Shown: positions 47,894-60,575, counted from the first letter of the stretch. The stretch is DNA of 64,000 nucleotides from Dermatemys mawii (GCA_007922305.1 ML677348.1:17189442-17253441); one strand, 5' to 3'. Notes: generated by a model not told the origin, from the letters alone. Numbers and translations are program-made.

Positions 47894-48078
47894 CAGTGGT
47901 CCCCAACACGGTCAGCAGCATTTCGAAAGACGCAGGGATGAGCACTGCAGGACCGCTGAAATACCGCCAAAAGCGGAAGCAGGCACTTGGTGTTTTTTCG
48001 GCGGACATACCCAGGTGCAAGAGGACATGGCATAGCACAGGAATGTGCTCTTGGCCACAAAAAGGTTGGAGACCACTG
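47894..48078. mobile_element. hAT MITE, 185 bp, perfect target duplication
   Basis: Ends cagtggtccccaacacg and aaggttggagaccactg are inverted repeats. An exact 8-bp duplication, gcttaaac, lies at 47886-47893 and 48079-48086. The interior shares 'taccgccaaaagcggaag' and 'tttttcggcggacat' motifs with the MITE at 10895-11230. Confidence 0.93.
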
Positions 48079-48137
48079 GCTTAAACCATTGAGGGATCAA
48101 GGCACCCAGCAGCTTGGAGTCGTAGAAGTGCACTAGG

Positions 48138-48156
48138 TGGCCTGCAGGGGGCACTT
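48138..48156 (+). promoter_or_regulatory. Strong CTCF-like motif
   Basis: tggcctgcagggggcactt matches the CTCF consensus TGGCCASCAGGGGGCRCTA at nearly every informative position, including CAGGGGGC. It lies in intergenic DNA 4.7 kb beyond the COG6 stop and 52 bases after the target duplication of a hAT MITE. Confidence 0.6.
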
Positions 48157-48159
48157 GAC

Positions 48160-49480
48160 CGAATCTGAGAGAGGCACCTCTAGAGGTTTATATAAATATA
48201 CCTTTATGCCAGTTATGTGCTAATCAGTGGCCACATTGACTGCCCAGTGTATGTCTGTAAAAGAGCCAGTGGCAGAGAAGAACAGCAACTCAGAATTTAA
48301 TCCTAGAAATGTAGTCCAATCCAAGTATATGTTAGGAATCAACTGCAGTGGTAATGTCACAGGACAGTGATCATCTTCCTTTTCTAGTGTATAGTATACT
48401 TTACTGGAATAATAGAAAAGAACTAGAAAATATAGATATCCTAGATACCTTAGAATAAATTACTTCTGATCTGTTATAAACATGAATGTTATGGGTGTTT
48501 TGGGTCTTTAAATAATTTAAAGGAAGCATGAAAAATGTATCATTTTGAACTCTTGACATCATAAAAGGCAAGAAATCCAGCAAGCCTGGAAAAAGCTTCA
48601 TATGTAGAACCCAGCCCCAATTCATAAAACATCTGTGAATTGAGAAGCTCCCAAGGAAAAAGTTCTTCAGTACTTCCCATTCATCTGTTACCAGGTGAGA
48701 CACCTCAGATTGTTTGATCTTTACATTACCATGATATGTATGGAAACATTTTGTTGAAGTTGTGCAATGTGCTGTATACTATTGTTTAATTAATGTGTTA
48801 AATTATGGGAATTGCATAACAAGTAGTAAGAGGACAATAAATATGGGCTTGTGATAAGAGACATGAAACTGAACAATTTTTTGGCTTTGGAGTTTAGGAA
48901 ACATTAAACGAATATTTTCTCCAGTCACCGAAACTGACCACAAACTTCAATAAGCAGTCAATAGCTTACATAAGGATTTGTGAGAAGTTATTTACTATAC
49001 TTGAGTTCATGCTGAATCTTCACCATGATGTGCCTCAACTAACACTTTCATCCTTTCCTGTTAGTAATGTAAAGGTCCTAAAGTTGTTACTTTAAAAAAA
49101 TAAAAATCAATCACTAATTTTGGCTTTATCAGTAGAGGTGAACAACAAAGGATCACAGTTTAGAAAATTAGTCAATAAAGCTTAAGAGTAACTGATTATG
49201 TCTTCCTTGGTGGTGACACGTGAATTTTCCTCTTTATTCTCTGAATGGGAAAAAAGACTAGATGAGCTTTTTATTTGCAGTTTCTGATTTATAAAATAAG
49301 TCAATAAAGAAAAAACTGCCCACGTTGATCCTGTAACATATGCATCAGAAAATGTGAAGCAGTGTTGTCCTTCCAAAGGGCTCAAACCTTCAGAAATCTA
49401 CTACTTAACATTAGTGCTTAATCCTGTAAGAGTCCCATAAGTATTGTTACAAATAGGATTACTGATGGGGAAGAGGACTA
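48160..49480. other. Intergenic, nothing recognised
   Basis: AT-rich DNA without a repeat or coding similarity that I can support. Confidence 0.6.
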
Positions 49481-49481
49481 G

Positions 49482-49784
49482 GAGTAGGGTTTCACTACCC
49501 GCCGGATCAGCGGGTAGCGATCGATCTTTTAGTGATCAATTTCTCGCGTCACGCTAAGACGTGATAAATCGATCACCAACGGCGCCCCCATCGACTCCGG
49601 AACTCCAGTTCGCCGCAAGGCGCAAGCTGGAGTCGATGGGGGAGCACGTTTCCGACTGCCGCCGCCATGAGGACAGCAGGTAAGTCGGCTGAAGATACGC
49701 CGACTTCAGCTATGTTATTCATGTAGCTGAAGTTGCGTATCTTCAGTCAATTTTCCCCCCCACCCCAGTGTAGACCAGCCCTAA
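49482..49784. mobile_element. Turtle palindromic MITE (~300 bp)
   Basis: Right end cccagtgtagaccagcccta, left end truncated (agggtttcactacccgccgg). Internal inverted pairs include gctgaagatacgccgacttc with its partner gctgaagttgcgtatcttca, and catcgactccggaactcca with ctggagtcgatggggg. It is CpG-rich and contrasts with its surroundings. No coding capacity is present. Confidence 0.75.
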
Positions 49785-49796
49785 TTTTCATTTATT

Positions 49797-49940
49797 ATTG
49801 TACGCAATGTTGTTGTAGCCCTTGTTGGTCCTACGATAGAGACAGGGTGGCTGAGGTAAAATCTTTTATTGGATCAACTTGTGTTGGTGTGAGAGACAAG
49901 TTTTTAAGCTTACACGGAGCTTTTCTTCAGGCGTTCTGAT
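49797..49940 (-). mobile_element. Penelope-like 3' end, second family
   Basis: The minus strand reads 'cctgaagaaaagctccgtgt aagcttaaaaacttgtctct', then 'ccaataaaagattttacctc', then 'ctacaacaacattgcgtac', the typical 3' tail of another turtle Penelope family (from memory). Confidence 0.7.
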
Positions 49941-50814
49941 GCTTTCACATAGGTTTTGCTTTCCTGGGTCTGTGTGTATATATAGATATAATATGTAGAC
50001 ACTGAGAAAAGTAAAATAAAAATTGCTCTCTTAATAGTGTCTAATAGTAGCAGGAGCCATGTTTATATTCCTTGTAGAGTTAAACATATATGGTGCAGAT
50101 GTTATTAATAAGCAGGTTTACATATTGTTGCTTGGTTCTAATGGTGCATTTCCTATTTACCCTGCTGTGCTGAAATTACTTAGGGTGTACTGTGTTAAAG
50201 TGTTGGGTTTTTTAGAAACAGCTTACTTTTTGCCAGAGAGATTTAGGGCTAGATTTTCAGAATTTGCATGCCTATGTTTTTAGGCCTTGGGTTTCAAATA
50301 TTGAACCTGATACATAATGTTGATGTTGCACAAACACATTTTTTGGCATCTGTGCATATTGAAATGTTCTTTAAATACAACTTTCAGTTTTTACAACATT
50401 GTACAACTGCTTTTCAATTTGAACTGTTGTGGATACACTTACGTTATTAATGGTCTATCAAAATCAAACTGGGGAAGCCAGTGAATTTAAAAAAAGTAAT
50501 TATTTCAAGAGGATTCAATGGACAAAATAGAACCAAAGTGAAAGCAAATACAACAAATGAGCTGAATTCAAAAGAAAAAAATGTATTTTCAATGCCAAAT
50601 TGTGCACGTGTAGGGATAGGTTGGTGGCATGTTAGCAGGACATGGGGTTTACTTGTGTTTTTGTGTGTGCACGCATGATGGCACGTTACACCTTTCTTGA
50701 TGCTTTTATAAGAGTGTATTCTTCCTCCACATGAGGTTATAGGATACTTCATCTCTTTAATCTGGACAGCCACCAGTTTGCCAACAAGAAAATAAATCCT
50801 GCTATCGTAACCTG

Positions 50815-51253
50815 ACACCTAAACATTAGGAAAAACTTCCTAACTCTCAGAGGTTGTGGAATCTCCATCACTGGAGATTTTTAAGAGCAGGTTAGACAAA
50901 CACCTGCCAGCGATAATACTTAGTCACTATTAGAATGAGTCACACCTGACTAACAGGGTGAGATCTGTCCGACAGGGACAGAGCCGGGGGAGCTGTACTG
51001 CCAGCCCACTCCAGTGCTCAGTTCTAGGCCCTGCCTTCTTCATCACCCACAGTCCCCGTCCTCATCTCTTAGCAGCCCGGGGCCTTGAGCAGGCTGCTGC
51101 TCACTCCAAGATCTCAGGCTTCTGCCTGGAGCAGGTGGGGGATCTCGTCTCCCGTTCACTGGTAACACTAGAGACTGCATCAATCCCTGCCATGAGTCCA
51201 GGGGACTGGACAAGATGACCTCTTGAGGTCCCTTCCAGTCCTATGATTCTATG
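50815..51253 (+). mobile_element. CR1-like LINE 3' end with internal insertion or divergence
   Basis: 'taggaaaaacttcctaactc tcagaggttgtggaatctcc' (50829-50868) begins a classic CR1 3' region; 'gactggacaagatgacctct' and 'ccttccagtcctatgattct atg' (51205-51253) end it. The middle (50955-51180) is GC-rich and does not match CR1 as I recall it. Confidence 0.85.
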
Positions 51254-52840
51254 GTACTTTATCCCACATACTTGAATATAATAATCACTGTTTGTGTAGG
51301 TCTAGATTAATCTTAATCACAGATTGAAAAGTCTGTGACATGCCATATTGACTCTTGTAGCAATGCCAAAATAACCACCAGATTAGGTAACTAGTAAGAG
51401 TTTTACAGGCCAACGTCTCATGAAATTACTGAACAAGAAATAAATATTCTATGCTCTTAGAAAGCTGGCAATTCCAGCTGCTTAGTGATGTGATATAGCT
51501 CAATTTGTCTTGGCAAGTTACTTCAAAAGCTTATAATTATATCATCTGGCTTGCCATCTTGCTTAGTTTCCCCACTTCAGTTGCAATGTGAATTTAGCAG
51601 CTGTTTTCTCCAAGTGACAGTGGTAGAAACAGTTTCTTTATACTTTCTGAATGCTTGGAATGTCAACTTTCAAATGTTATAAAGTATTAATCCTGAATTT
51701 TAGCAGTCTGAGAGATTTGCTACTAAAATCATGTTACAGTATACTTGGGGGACAGAAAACAAGATTTTCTCAATGTGATTTTTAAGGTCTAAGGTCATGT
51801 GATGTCGGACCTAACACCTCTCGAAGAGGTGCTGTGCTCAGTAGTAAACAGTAAAGTTCTTTATGGAAAATCTTGTCTTAAGATCTTATCTTGTATATTG
51901 GCCCAGACACTGTGTTGATTGGTGCTATATATGGTGCTGTGTAGACAGAACAACAAAACAAAATAGCAATGTGATTTTAAGTTCTGATTTCTCACCAGGA
52001 TTATTTTTTTTTATCTATCACAACCTCGCGACTATCCCGAACTCTGGGAGCCCTGAATGGTCTCTTTAAAAGTACACTCAGAAATAAGCAGACTCACTTT
52101 GTTTACTCCCACATCACAGTACCCCAGCAAACAACAAAAATATAACATAACCTTAACGGAATCCTCACCACTGTGTTTCTCACCACGCCACTCAGCTGTG
52201 CCAGCAATTCCTCACCTTCGAGTCAGGGATAAAAGACTAGAGAAAAACATGGAACTTCAGTAGAAATGCTTTTAGTGCTTATTTCAAAGACTAGGTTCAG
52301 ACAATCTCTGTCATGCCCTGTTTTGGCTGGCTGTTGTCATGTTGTGTTTTCTCCCCCTACAGAGGACAGAAAAGAAGTTGTCTCCTCTCCCCTTTTGTCC
52401 CTCTCCCATTTTTAAAGTTTTGTTTATCCTCTTGTACAGTATATGGCAGTCCCCTGCAGTAGAACTTCTGAATCAGTTCTTCACATTCAAGGGGTTCACA
52501 TTTCTGGTGTACCTTTGATCCTCTGACTCTTTGACATTTTTTGTGTCTTGTGATGGGTTTTTCCCTATCCTTTCTAAGATTCTTTTGTATTATGCCAAAA
52601 ATAAGTAAAATACACTCCTTTTATTTATAAACACTAGCTAAAAGACATCTCTTTCTCCCCCACCTATGGTGCTCATTTTTGTGGACTTTTTGAGCAGTAC
52701 CTTAAATGTTTTTTAATGTTCTGTTCTGTATAGGACAAGTCAGAAAATAAAAATTTCTTTTCATTAAAAATTTCAAAGTGTTGATGTTTGTTTCAGGTTC
52801 CAGAACTATCAGGAGCTTTAGATGTTGTCACTCTTCCTTC
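51254..52840. other. Intergenic, nothing recognised
   Basis: AT-rich DNA with weak open frames only. Confidence 0.6.
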
Positions 52841-52844
52841 CCCC

Positions 52845-53230
52845 TCCTCCTGACACACTCTCACACTGGGATGTGAGAGATTCAGATTCAAGTCCCAGCA
52901 CTGGACCATGATGGAATTTTGGGTTAAAAGGAGAGAGAGAGAAACCCACCCAAAATAGGCAATAACCCAGTGATTATAATACCTACCTGGGATTCAAAAG
53001 ACACACAAGTAACTTGAACCTGACTCATATCACAGCTATGTGACCTGACCAGTGGACTGTTGGGTACTGGTGAAAGGAGTGGGATGCTCTGACCAGAAAT
53101 TCCATCCATTTCTTCCTGAAGAAAGTTTTGCTGAATCTGATACTTTACATGTAAAGTTTCATTTTTGATAAATTGACATTTTCCAATGGTTAAAAAGTTC
53201 CTGCCCAGCTCTACTTCTGTGCAGTTTATG
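52845..53230 (+). repeat. Degenerate tRNA-like SINE repeat, two units
   Basis: Two tRNA-like segments: 'ctcacactgggatgtgagag attcagattcaagtccc' (52860-52896, with a B-box-like attcaagtcc) and 'aacccagtgattataatacc tacctgggattcaaa' (52964-52998), followed by 'cttgaacctgactc'. This is the form of an old composite SINE in turtles, much decayed. Confidence 0.55.
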
Positions 53231-54113
53231 ATTCTATCCCTGCATTTTCTCTCAAAAGAATGCATAATTGTTATTTCAAAAGCTTAATTTTAAAAAAAAA
53301 ATGAAAAAAGGCTTTCAGGACCACTCATCTTTTCCAATTTAAAAATAACTGCCTTTTTTAACCTCTTTGCTTGCCTTGCTGAGTCATTTTCCAGTGAGAA
53401 GAAAGGTAGAACATTTTGAGAATAAATGAAAGGGTAAGACTTGTTTATGACTGAAAGATGGTGCAGACATGGGTGTGTAGCTGTTTGAAAGCTACAGTCA
53501 CCCACTTGTAATGGAGGAAAGAACTGGTCAAGAAGCTTTTGTTTTGTAGGAATGCAGCAGTACTAACTATTGACAACAACAGTGGGCTGAATACCATCAC
53601 AGGTGTATTTATGTTTAGTTAATCAAAAGGATTTTCAGAGCCCAGATTATAAATACTAAAAGTATGTCCAGGTGTATTGTATAATTGTACTTCTTAGAGT
53701 GTTGCTTTTACAGGTTAACAAACCAACAAAACCCACATGACTCGAGATACTTAGAAAGCTTTTCTTGTTGTAATTAATGAATGAATCTTGAGCAGGATGT
53801 TTGAACTGGATGTTTGTACTGATGGATTAAAGCTGGGTGGAGAAAGGTAATTCCATTTCACAGAGGTTTTTGATACTTGGAAATTTGGTTTCATTCAAAT
53901 TTAAAATCTGTGCCGGGGCTCCCCCGCCATCCTCCAAGTAGCTGCAATGAAACTAGGCAACTAGTTTCTAACAGAATCCTGCCTCAGTTCTGTCAGCACT
54001 TCACCAAAATCTGTGTCTGCAAAAAATTTAGATTTCAATGAATCAGCAAATTCTAATAGGTAAAAAAAAGTTTTGGAATTTTTCCAACCAGATCTACATC
54101 TGATCCTTTATGG
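53231..54113. other. Intergenic, nothing recognised
   Basis: AT-rich DNA. I see no feature I can support. Confidence 0.6.
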
Positions 54114-54913
54114 CAGGGGTAGGCAAACTTTTCGGCCCAAGGGCCACATGGGGTTTGCAAAATTATATCAAGGGCTGGGTAGGGAAGACCCCGCCCCCAA
54201 TCCAGCCCTCTCCCACTTCCTGCCCCCTGACTGCCCCCTGAGAATCCCTGATCCATCCAACCCACCCCACCTTGTCCCCTGACTGCCGCTTCCATAGACC
54301 CCTAACCACCCCCCAAGACCCGACTCCCCACCCAATTCCCCTGCTCCCTATCCCCTGACTGCCACAACCCCTATCCACCTTCCCACCCCCAACCACCCCA
54401 GAATCCCACCCCAACCAACCCACCCTACTCTCTGACTGCCCCCTCCAATGCCCCCACCACCACCCTGGAACCCCCCCATTCCTCCTTACCATAGCTGCTA
54501 TGGTGGGGGGAGCATGCAGCCCTGGCCTCCAGAGCTCTGTCTCTGCGGCGTGGCTCCGGGAGAGGGGCCAGTGGGCAGCCCCAGCCCCCAGAGCATTCCC
54601 TGCATGGCGCTGCACCGGGGGAGGGGCCAGCGGGCAGCTCCGGCCCCCAGAGCGCTGCCCCTGTGGCACGGCTCCGGGGGAGGGGCGAGCACGCAGCCCC
54701 GGCCCCCAGAGCGCTCCCGGCGCGGCTCCGGGGGGGGGGCAATGGGCAGCCCCGGTCCCCAGTGCGCTGCCCCTGCGGCGCGGCTTCGGGGGAGGGGCAA
54801 GCGCTGCCGCTGAGGCGCGGCTCGGGAGAGGGGGCATAGCCTCCCACCGCGGGCCGGATGGGACGGTCTCGCGGGCCGGATGTGGCCCGCGGGCCATAGT
54901 TTGCCCACCCCTG
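54114..54913. mobile_element. Complete hAT-like element, 800 bp, with GC-rich minisatellite
   Basis: Ends caggggtaggcaaacttttc and catagtttgcccacccctg are inverted repeats. An exact 8-bp duplication, ctttatgg, flanks it (54106-54113 and 54914-54921). The interior is C-rich, then becomes a ~58-bp tandem repeat (54505-54835). It is the full-length reference for the partial copies at 15530-16038, 40258-40450 and 47455-47608. There is no transposase. The 244-codon minus-strand open frame is a by-product of the minisatellite. Confidence 0.94.
54505..54835. repeat. GC-rich minisatellite, ~58-59-bp unit, about 5.5 copies
   Basis: The phrase gctccggggga or a variant begins at 54553, 54612, 54671, 54725, 54783 and 54820. 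Each unit also holds gggcagccccggcccccaga and gcgctgcccctg. It is CpG-rich, unlike the surrounding DNA. Confidence 0.9.
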
Positions 54914-54921
54914 CTTTATGG

Positions 54922-56300
54922 CAATAAATTTCTCCTTTTATGTGCTCTGTTCAAGCTAAACTTCAGCATGTGCGTAAATCAATTGAAATCAGTGGGACTA
55001 AAAAATATATTTTAATGTGAAGCACAAGCTTAAATGCTTTTCTCAATTGGACCTCAGTGTCCACTTCATATTTAGAATTTTCACCTCACTGCTGTATTTA
55101 TTATGCAGGAACAGATTGGCGCTAAACCAATGCGTTGGATCAGGTACTCAGCCGATCTACAGCAGTTTAGTGCTGCTTTAGCATGAAAATCTTCCCTTCA
55201 GTTGGTTTATCCAGCTCTTTGAAGATTACCTCTGCATCCGTGCGGGGCTAGAGCCAATTTAGTGGCCCTTCACACAGGAGGTTTGGCTGGGGTAGTATAC
55301 CCTGGTGATTCTCACATAATTGAGGGCCAGCAGCAATGATGCAGTTTTCCAGGACTAGGGGACCAAACTGGTGCTGAGCTTCCCAAAGGTAGGTAGGGTA
55401 CACAAAGAGCACCTTTGCACATGCTCGGGCATGCACACTCCCTGAGCTTCACCACAACTCAGGGTCTGACCCATTAACGATACAGACCTCATACAGGAAT
55501 TTGATGTGCATTTGAGAGGTGAACCTCACTCTCAAATACACTTTTTTTTGACTGCTTTGTTCAAGTTTTCAAGGAAACTTAAATGATCAAGCAAGATATG
55601 GTTGGAAGATGTGAGGTGTCTTTAATGTAAAGTGGCTGAGTAAAAACACCATTAATCTGTTGAGTGTTTAATGTGCAGACAATAAATTTCTCATTGCTAA
55701 CTACATCACAGATGTGGTATTGTCATATTAGAGGAAAATGCCTGCCAGGCAGGATCACTGACTATATTTAGGGAGTAGACATTCAGAACACACTATTTAT
55801 AGAACCCACACAGATATGCTACAAAGTTCTTAATCTGCCAAAGGTAACATTAGTCGTGATTTATCAAAGTAATCTTTATCCATTTTCAGTAAAATAGTGT
55901 AATTTAATCCTTTATGAACGTAATGTGCATTTCACAGGATTCTTTTGTCAATAGAAAGCCACTTGTTAAGCCAGTTAGCCTGTTTCTGGGGCTTAGAATA
56001 GAACAAAAGAGGTTCATGAATGGAAAATATGAGGGTTTTAAAGTTTGTGAAGGATATTCACTGTGCTTTGCAAATCCATATTCAGCTCTAAACATGTTCC
56101 ACACTTAAATGCAGCCCTGTATCAGTTTAGGTCATATAGACAAGGCAGATGTATTTTAATTTCCTTAGTTCCTCGCTGTACTATTTTAAAACTGCACCTT
56201 TTCTCTGGTTTGATTAGCAACTAGGTGGACTCTGGTTTCTCCTCCCTAGCTGTGCTGACAGCAGAATGACAGCCAATTAAATGATAGGATTTTCACACTC
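54922..56300. other. Intergenic, nothing recognised
   Basis: AT-rich DNA with no repeat I can name. Confidence 0.6.
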
Positions 56301-57491
56301 TGTGATGTTGCACCCCATAATACTTTATAGAAATTTGCTTATGAATGTAAATATGACATAACTGGAATATGTTTTATGCTAGAATATGCCATGTCACATC
56401 TTTGCAAAGGTTATCTTCTACTGAATGTATTCATCCTGTTTGTATGCATGTATCATTTTTATATCTGAAGTGATGAGCATTGGCTCTATTCTTGTATTTA
56501 AAGTGTTTGCTATAGGAAGCACATAAAACAGATTTGGTCAGCATAGTGTGAAGGGGTTATTCAAGTAATTGGGAGTACTTAACTAACAATGTTCATTGAA
56601 AGATGCCAATCCACATCTGAGCTTTCCAGGGAACTCTAAAATTAACATGTAGACAATGGTGTCAGCCTGTAAAGAACTGAGTCATGCATGGACATGGGAC
56701 TTCCCCATGTGACTCCAAAACTCCATCTTGTAGCTGTGATTCTACACAGGCAGAGATGGGTTTCCATCCGCAAGAGAGAGACTATATAAGCCCATGGAAA
56801 CGCCTCCATTTTGTCTTCAGCTGGCTCAAGAGAGAGCCTCTACACTCCCAAAGAAATGCCTAAATGAAACTGGAACAAAGGACAGTAACTAGGGGGACGT
56901 GAGTGATTGCAGGACCCAGACTAGGAGGAATTCTAGTCTATAAAAGAAGCTTATGGGAACATCTCCGAAGGTGAGATTTACCTGCATTTAGTTTTCTACT
57001 GTAATAGGCTTAGACTTGTGTGTTTTACTTTATTTTGCTTGGTAATTCACTTTGTTCCGTCTGTTATTACTTGGAACCACTTAAATCCTACTTTTTATAT
57101 TTAATAAAATCACTTTTTACTTATTAATTAATTAATTCCTGGGAGAGCAAACAGCTGCACATATCTCTCTATCAGTGTTATAGAGAGCAAACAATTTGAG
57201 TTTACCCTGTATGAGCTTTATACAGAGTAAAACAGATTTATTTGTGGTTTAGATCCCATTAGGAACTGGGTGTCTGAGTGTTGGAGACAGGAGGACTTCT
57301 TAAGCTGTTTTCAGTTCAGTCTGCAGCTTTGGGGGATGTGGTTCAGACCTGGGTCTGTGTTTGCAGCAGGTGAGTCTGGCACAACCAGGGAAGGTACTGA
57401 AGTCCCAAGCTGCCAGGGAAAATGGGCTTAGAGGTAGTCCCAGTACATCAGGTGGCAGTTCCCAAGGGGGTTTCTGTGACCCAACCCTACA
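56301..57491 (+). mobile_element. Solo LTR, 1191 bp, with 5-bp target duplication
   Basis: Starts tgtgatgttgcacccc and ends acccaaccctaca (TG...CA). It is flanked by an exact 5-bp duplication, cactc, at 56296-56300 and 57492-57496. In between are TATA-like boxes (ctatataagccc, 56782; gtctataaaagaag, 56936) and an AATAAA signal (57104) followed by U5-like sequence. This is LTR architecture, and a 5-bp duplication is usual for Ty3/gypsy-type or retroviral LTRs. No internal genes are present, so it is a recombination remnant. I recall it as a high-copy turtle LTR. Confidence 0.85.
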
Positions 57492-57496
57492 CACTC

Positions 57497-58815
57497 CCTA
57501 GATTGAGCCTTACTCTAAGCAAGGAGCAAAAAGAAAGGGGACTTCCATGACCACACCTGGCTGCTATTTGATTTTTGCCCCCACCACATACAGACTAATT
57601 TCAGGAGTCATGGAGAAGGCAAAAGGAAGGGGAAACTGCTCAGTCTCAGTGCTTTCTACAGCAATCCTGTGCTAACAGCACACTCAGCCCTCAACAGGAG
57701 CAGGTCCTGCTCCCAATGGGTGGTGGAACAGCTTCTGCTGAAGTTGTACAGGGCCTTGACTCTGCAGAGGTACAATCAGCTGGCTGGGTAAGTAGGAAAT
57801 GAGCTCACTTTTTGGAATCAGAAGAGGAGTCAAAATGGGAAACGAAGAATCAGGAGAGGACAGAAGTTTATTATTATTTATTATTATTTGATTTTTAGTC
57901 CCTGTTCTGGCTAAGATCTCCCGTAACATTTCTTCTTTTGTGGCTCCTAGAGATTTATTTTCCTCAGCCCCTAGTTCTAAGACCAGGAAATCACACTCCA
58001 AGGCATTGGTACTCCAAAGATACCTTGCCCCTTTTCTTATATAACTTTATGCTCTTTTTCAAGAGGCCGCTATCACTCCAAGAAGCCACTGGAGTCTCTC
58101 TTGCTTCTGTCTTCCACTGGCCAATCATGTATGTCTTCATTTACTGTCAGTGCAAGCAGAGGCCAAAAAGCTCAGCTCCTGTGTGTGTAACCACCTGCTT
58201 ATTAGGAAATCAAAATCTAGGAAATGTGAGAGCAAAATTTTGCTTATTCGATTAATGGAAAAAATTGGCTGTTTTGCATGTTTTTCATTTTTTTTTATTT
58301 AAACACCAAATGACATGGTTCTTATTAAGGGAACAAATGTGGACTGACAAAATAGCAGAAGTTAGATGCAGTATTTTGCCTACCAGTAAGAGCACTCAAG
58401 AAATGCCATGGGTAAAGTAAACAGGTGGGATTTCTGTGATGTGGAACATGTTCTTCTTTTTCTTCTTGGAAAATCACACTCAATTAGTCTGGAACATTGA
58501 ATAAGCTGATGCTAATGAAGTAAAAGGATTCATTTGACTCCACAACAACATATTTTGTGGGTAAGGGAACAAAATTAAATATTTTCTCTGATTCAATGGA
58601 GAGTCAAAATAGCAGGAATATCACAAATAAAAAGGTTTGAAATTTAAAAAAAATCCTACACCCTCAAGCTATAAGCAGTGGAGGAGATGATGGAATAAAA
58701 AGGAGTAGAGCTGCATAGACCGTTACTTAAATAGATTCTTTCTACTCTCTGCTACAAATCTGCTTCTTTGTAATAGTCACCACTCCAGCTCGCCACCCCA
58801 CGGCATGTGTCCTAT
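57497..58815. other. Intergenic, nothing recognised
   Basis: Contains an ATT-rich simple stretch (57868-57892). Open frames of 105 codons on both strands (57684-58001, 57938-58255) match nothing I know. Confidence 0.55.
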
Positions 58816-59109
58816 GCGGGTATGTCTACGGGTATGCAGCTGGAAGAAACTGGGCAGACAGACCCATGCTGGTTCAGCTCTAGTGAGTGCACTAAAACTA
58901 GCCATATGGCTGTGGTGGCTCAGAGGGCAGCACAGGTTCTCAAGCCTACCCAATCCCCTAGCTCCGAGTTTGGGTGGCTCACCCAAGTCTCCACAGGAAC
59001 TGCAGTGTTCACACGGTTACTCTTAGTGCTCCGTCTCCAGCCAAGGTAGCGCAAGTCTGTCTGCTGAGGCTGGGAGACTCAGTCCCAGCTGCAGAGTAGA
59101 CATGCCCAG
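58816..59109. mobile_element. Palindromic MITE (~295 bp)
   Basis: The left end gggtatgtctacgggtatgc and the complement of the right end (actgggcatgtctactctgc) are related inverted repeats. Internal phrases 'ctagtgagtgcactaaaact' and 'gggtggctcacccaagtc' belong to a known type of turtle MITE (from memory). Confidence 0.65.
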
Positions 59110-60575
59110 TAGGGCTAATTCATCAAACCATCCCTAATTCAGCAGAGTGCTAAAACCTGACTTTTACTGAGAACCGAGAGTGGTACTGTTTATGTATTTT
59201 ATTTATGCAGTTTTAAATAACGAAAAGACCCCTATCTAAGGCTCTATGTGCCATATGGTACCATTAACACCACCATCAAATCTCAGCAGCAGTAAAATAA
59301 TTCAGCAGGAACCACAAAATGTCTTTCTGCCCCTTCATTGTGGGCAGCATTCCCTCAGCCCTCTCCAAACCCCTCTCAAACAGGTGTCTTTTGCAATGTG
59401 CATCAAATTTGCACTATTATGGGTAAGGGAGAGAGCAAATTCCAGAATCTTGGAACCATGCCAGCTTTTTAGGAACCTCCCCTTTTTTTACAGTGGGAGG
59501 AATCCAATGTGAGTACCATAGCTGATCGTAGCTGTGGCAGGATGACACAAGGAAAGAAATGAGCCATCAGGTAGGTCAGTCCTGGGTTATTTAGGACTTT
59601 TAAAGTCATAACCAATATTGTAAACAGCACCCAGAGACCAGTGGGTAGCCAATGTAGATACCAGAGCCAGAAATGACCTTTGCCTGCCAATAGTGGGAGG
59701 AGGGAAAAAGAGTGAGGGCATCAGCGTTACTGAGCATGTTCAGTCTCTGTGAGCATGCTCAGTAGAACCCAAGCCAAAAATGCAGGGGGGGACACATGAC
59801 CCCACATACTTTCCTACTTCATGCCTCATACTACCAGCACTGTGTGGTGTTCGCTTGAAATGTCCTTTATCAAGTTTCTTGCATGACATGGAAGATGGAA
59901 TGCAAGTTAGCTCTCATTTAACTTCTTCAGGCAAGGAGGAGGGTTTTATGCTTATAGATCATAGAGATGATGGTGTTGTGTAGCTTACCACACCTGTGCC
60001 CTCTAATCCATCTCCTCTAGGCTTACTCCTGACCTCTCAGCAGCCTCAAACACCTACCACTTTTATAAACTATCACATGGAAACATTTTTTTTTTCCTCC
60101 TTCCCCATCCCCTGAATACTGAATTTCCCCCACAAAAATAAAGGACATCTCCTAAGGGTTAGAACATGTGGGGAATAGTTCTGCACTAGTGATAGCTTTT
60201 CTATGCATAAAAATTTCATGGCTTTAAAGTCTGTTATCATGTCTAGGGCTAGAAATGGATATTTTTTTTCCAGCTTCCCAATGAGCTAGCCCTGCCCCAA
60301 GTTCTCCAAGTTTGTAGCCACAACTTTTGTAGGTTTAGAAAAGCTGCCTAAGTGTCATCGAGGCATAAGAAAGGGATCACTCAGAGCTCTGTCAGAGATA
60401 AATATAATCTCCCTAATATAATCAGATGGGGTTTTCAGTAATTAGTTCCTTCAGTAAGGCCCTGATTTGGCAAAGAAAGATTTACACAATGTGTTGAATT
60501 TTAAGCGTAGAAGTTGTCCCATTGAACTCACCTATGTAGAATTAAGCATGTGTCTTTAAAGGATGGGGTTTCTGA
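59110..60575. other. Intergenic, mostly unrecognised
   Basis: The stretch 59560-59680 ('tatttaggacttttaaagtc', 'cagtgggtagccaatgtaga') looks like an old retroposon, and 60450-60570 like a palindromic turtle repeat ('ccctgatttggcaaag', 'agcatgtgtctttaaagg'). Neither can be classified with confidence. Confidence 0.45.

Noticed and set aside
54163..54897. 244-codon open frame on the minus strand (longest in the window)
   Set aside because: It lies wholly inside a non-autonomous hAT element and is produced by the GC-rich 58-bp minisatellite; the other frames are open as well and the protein is a low-complexity Pro/Ala/Arg repeat.
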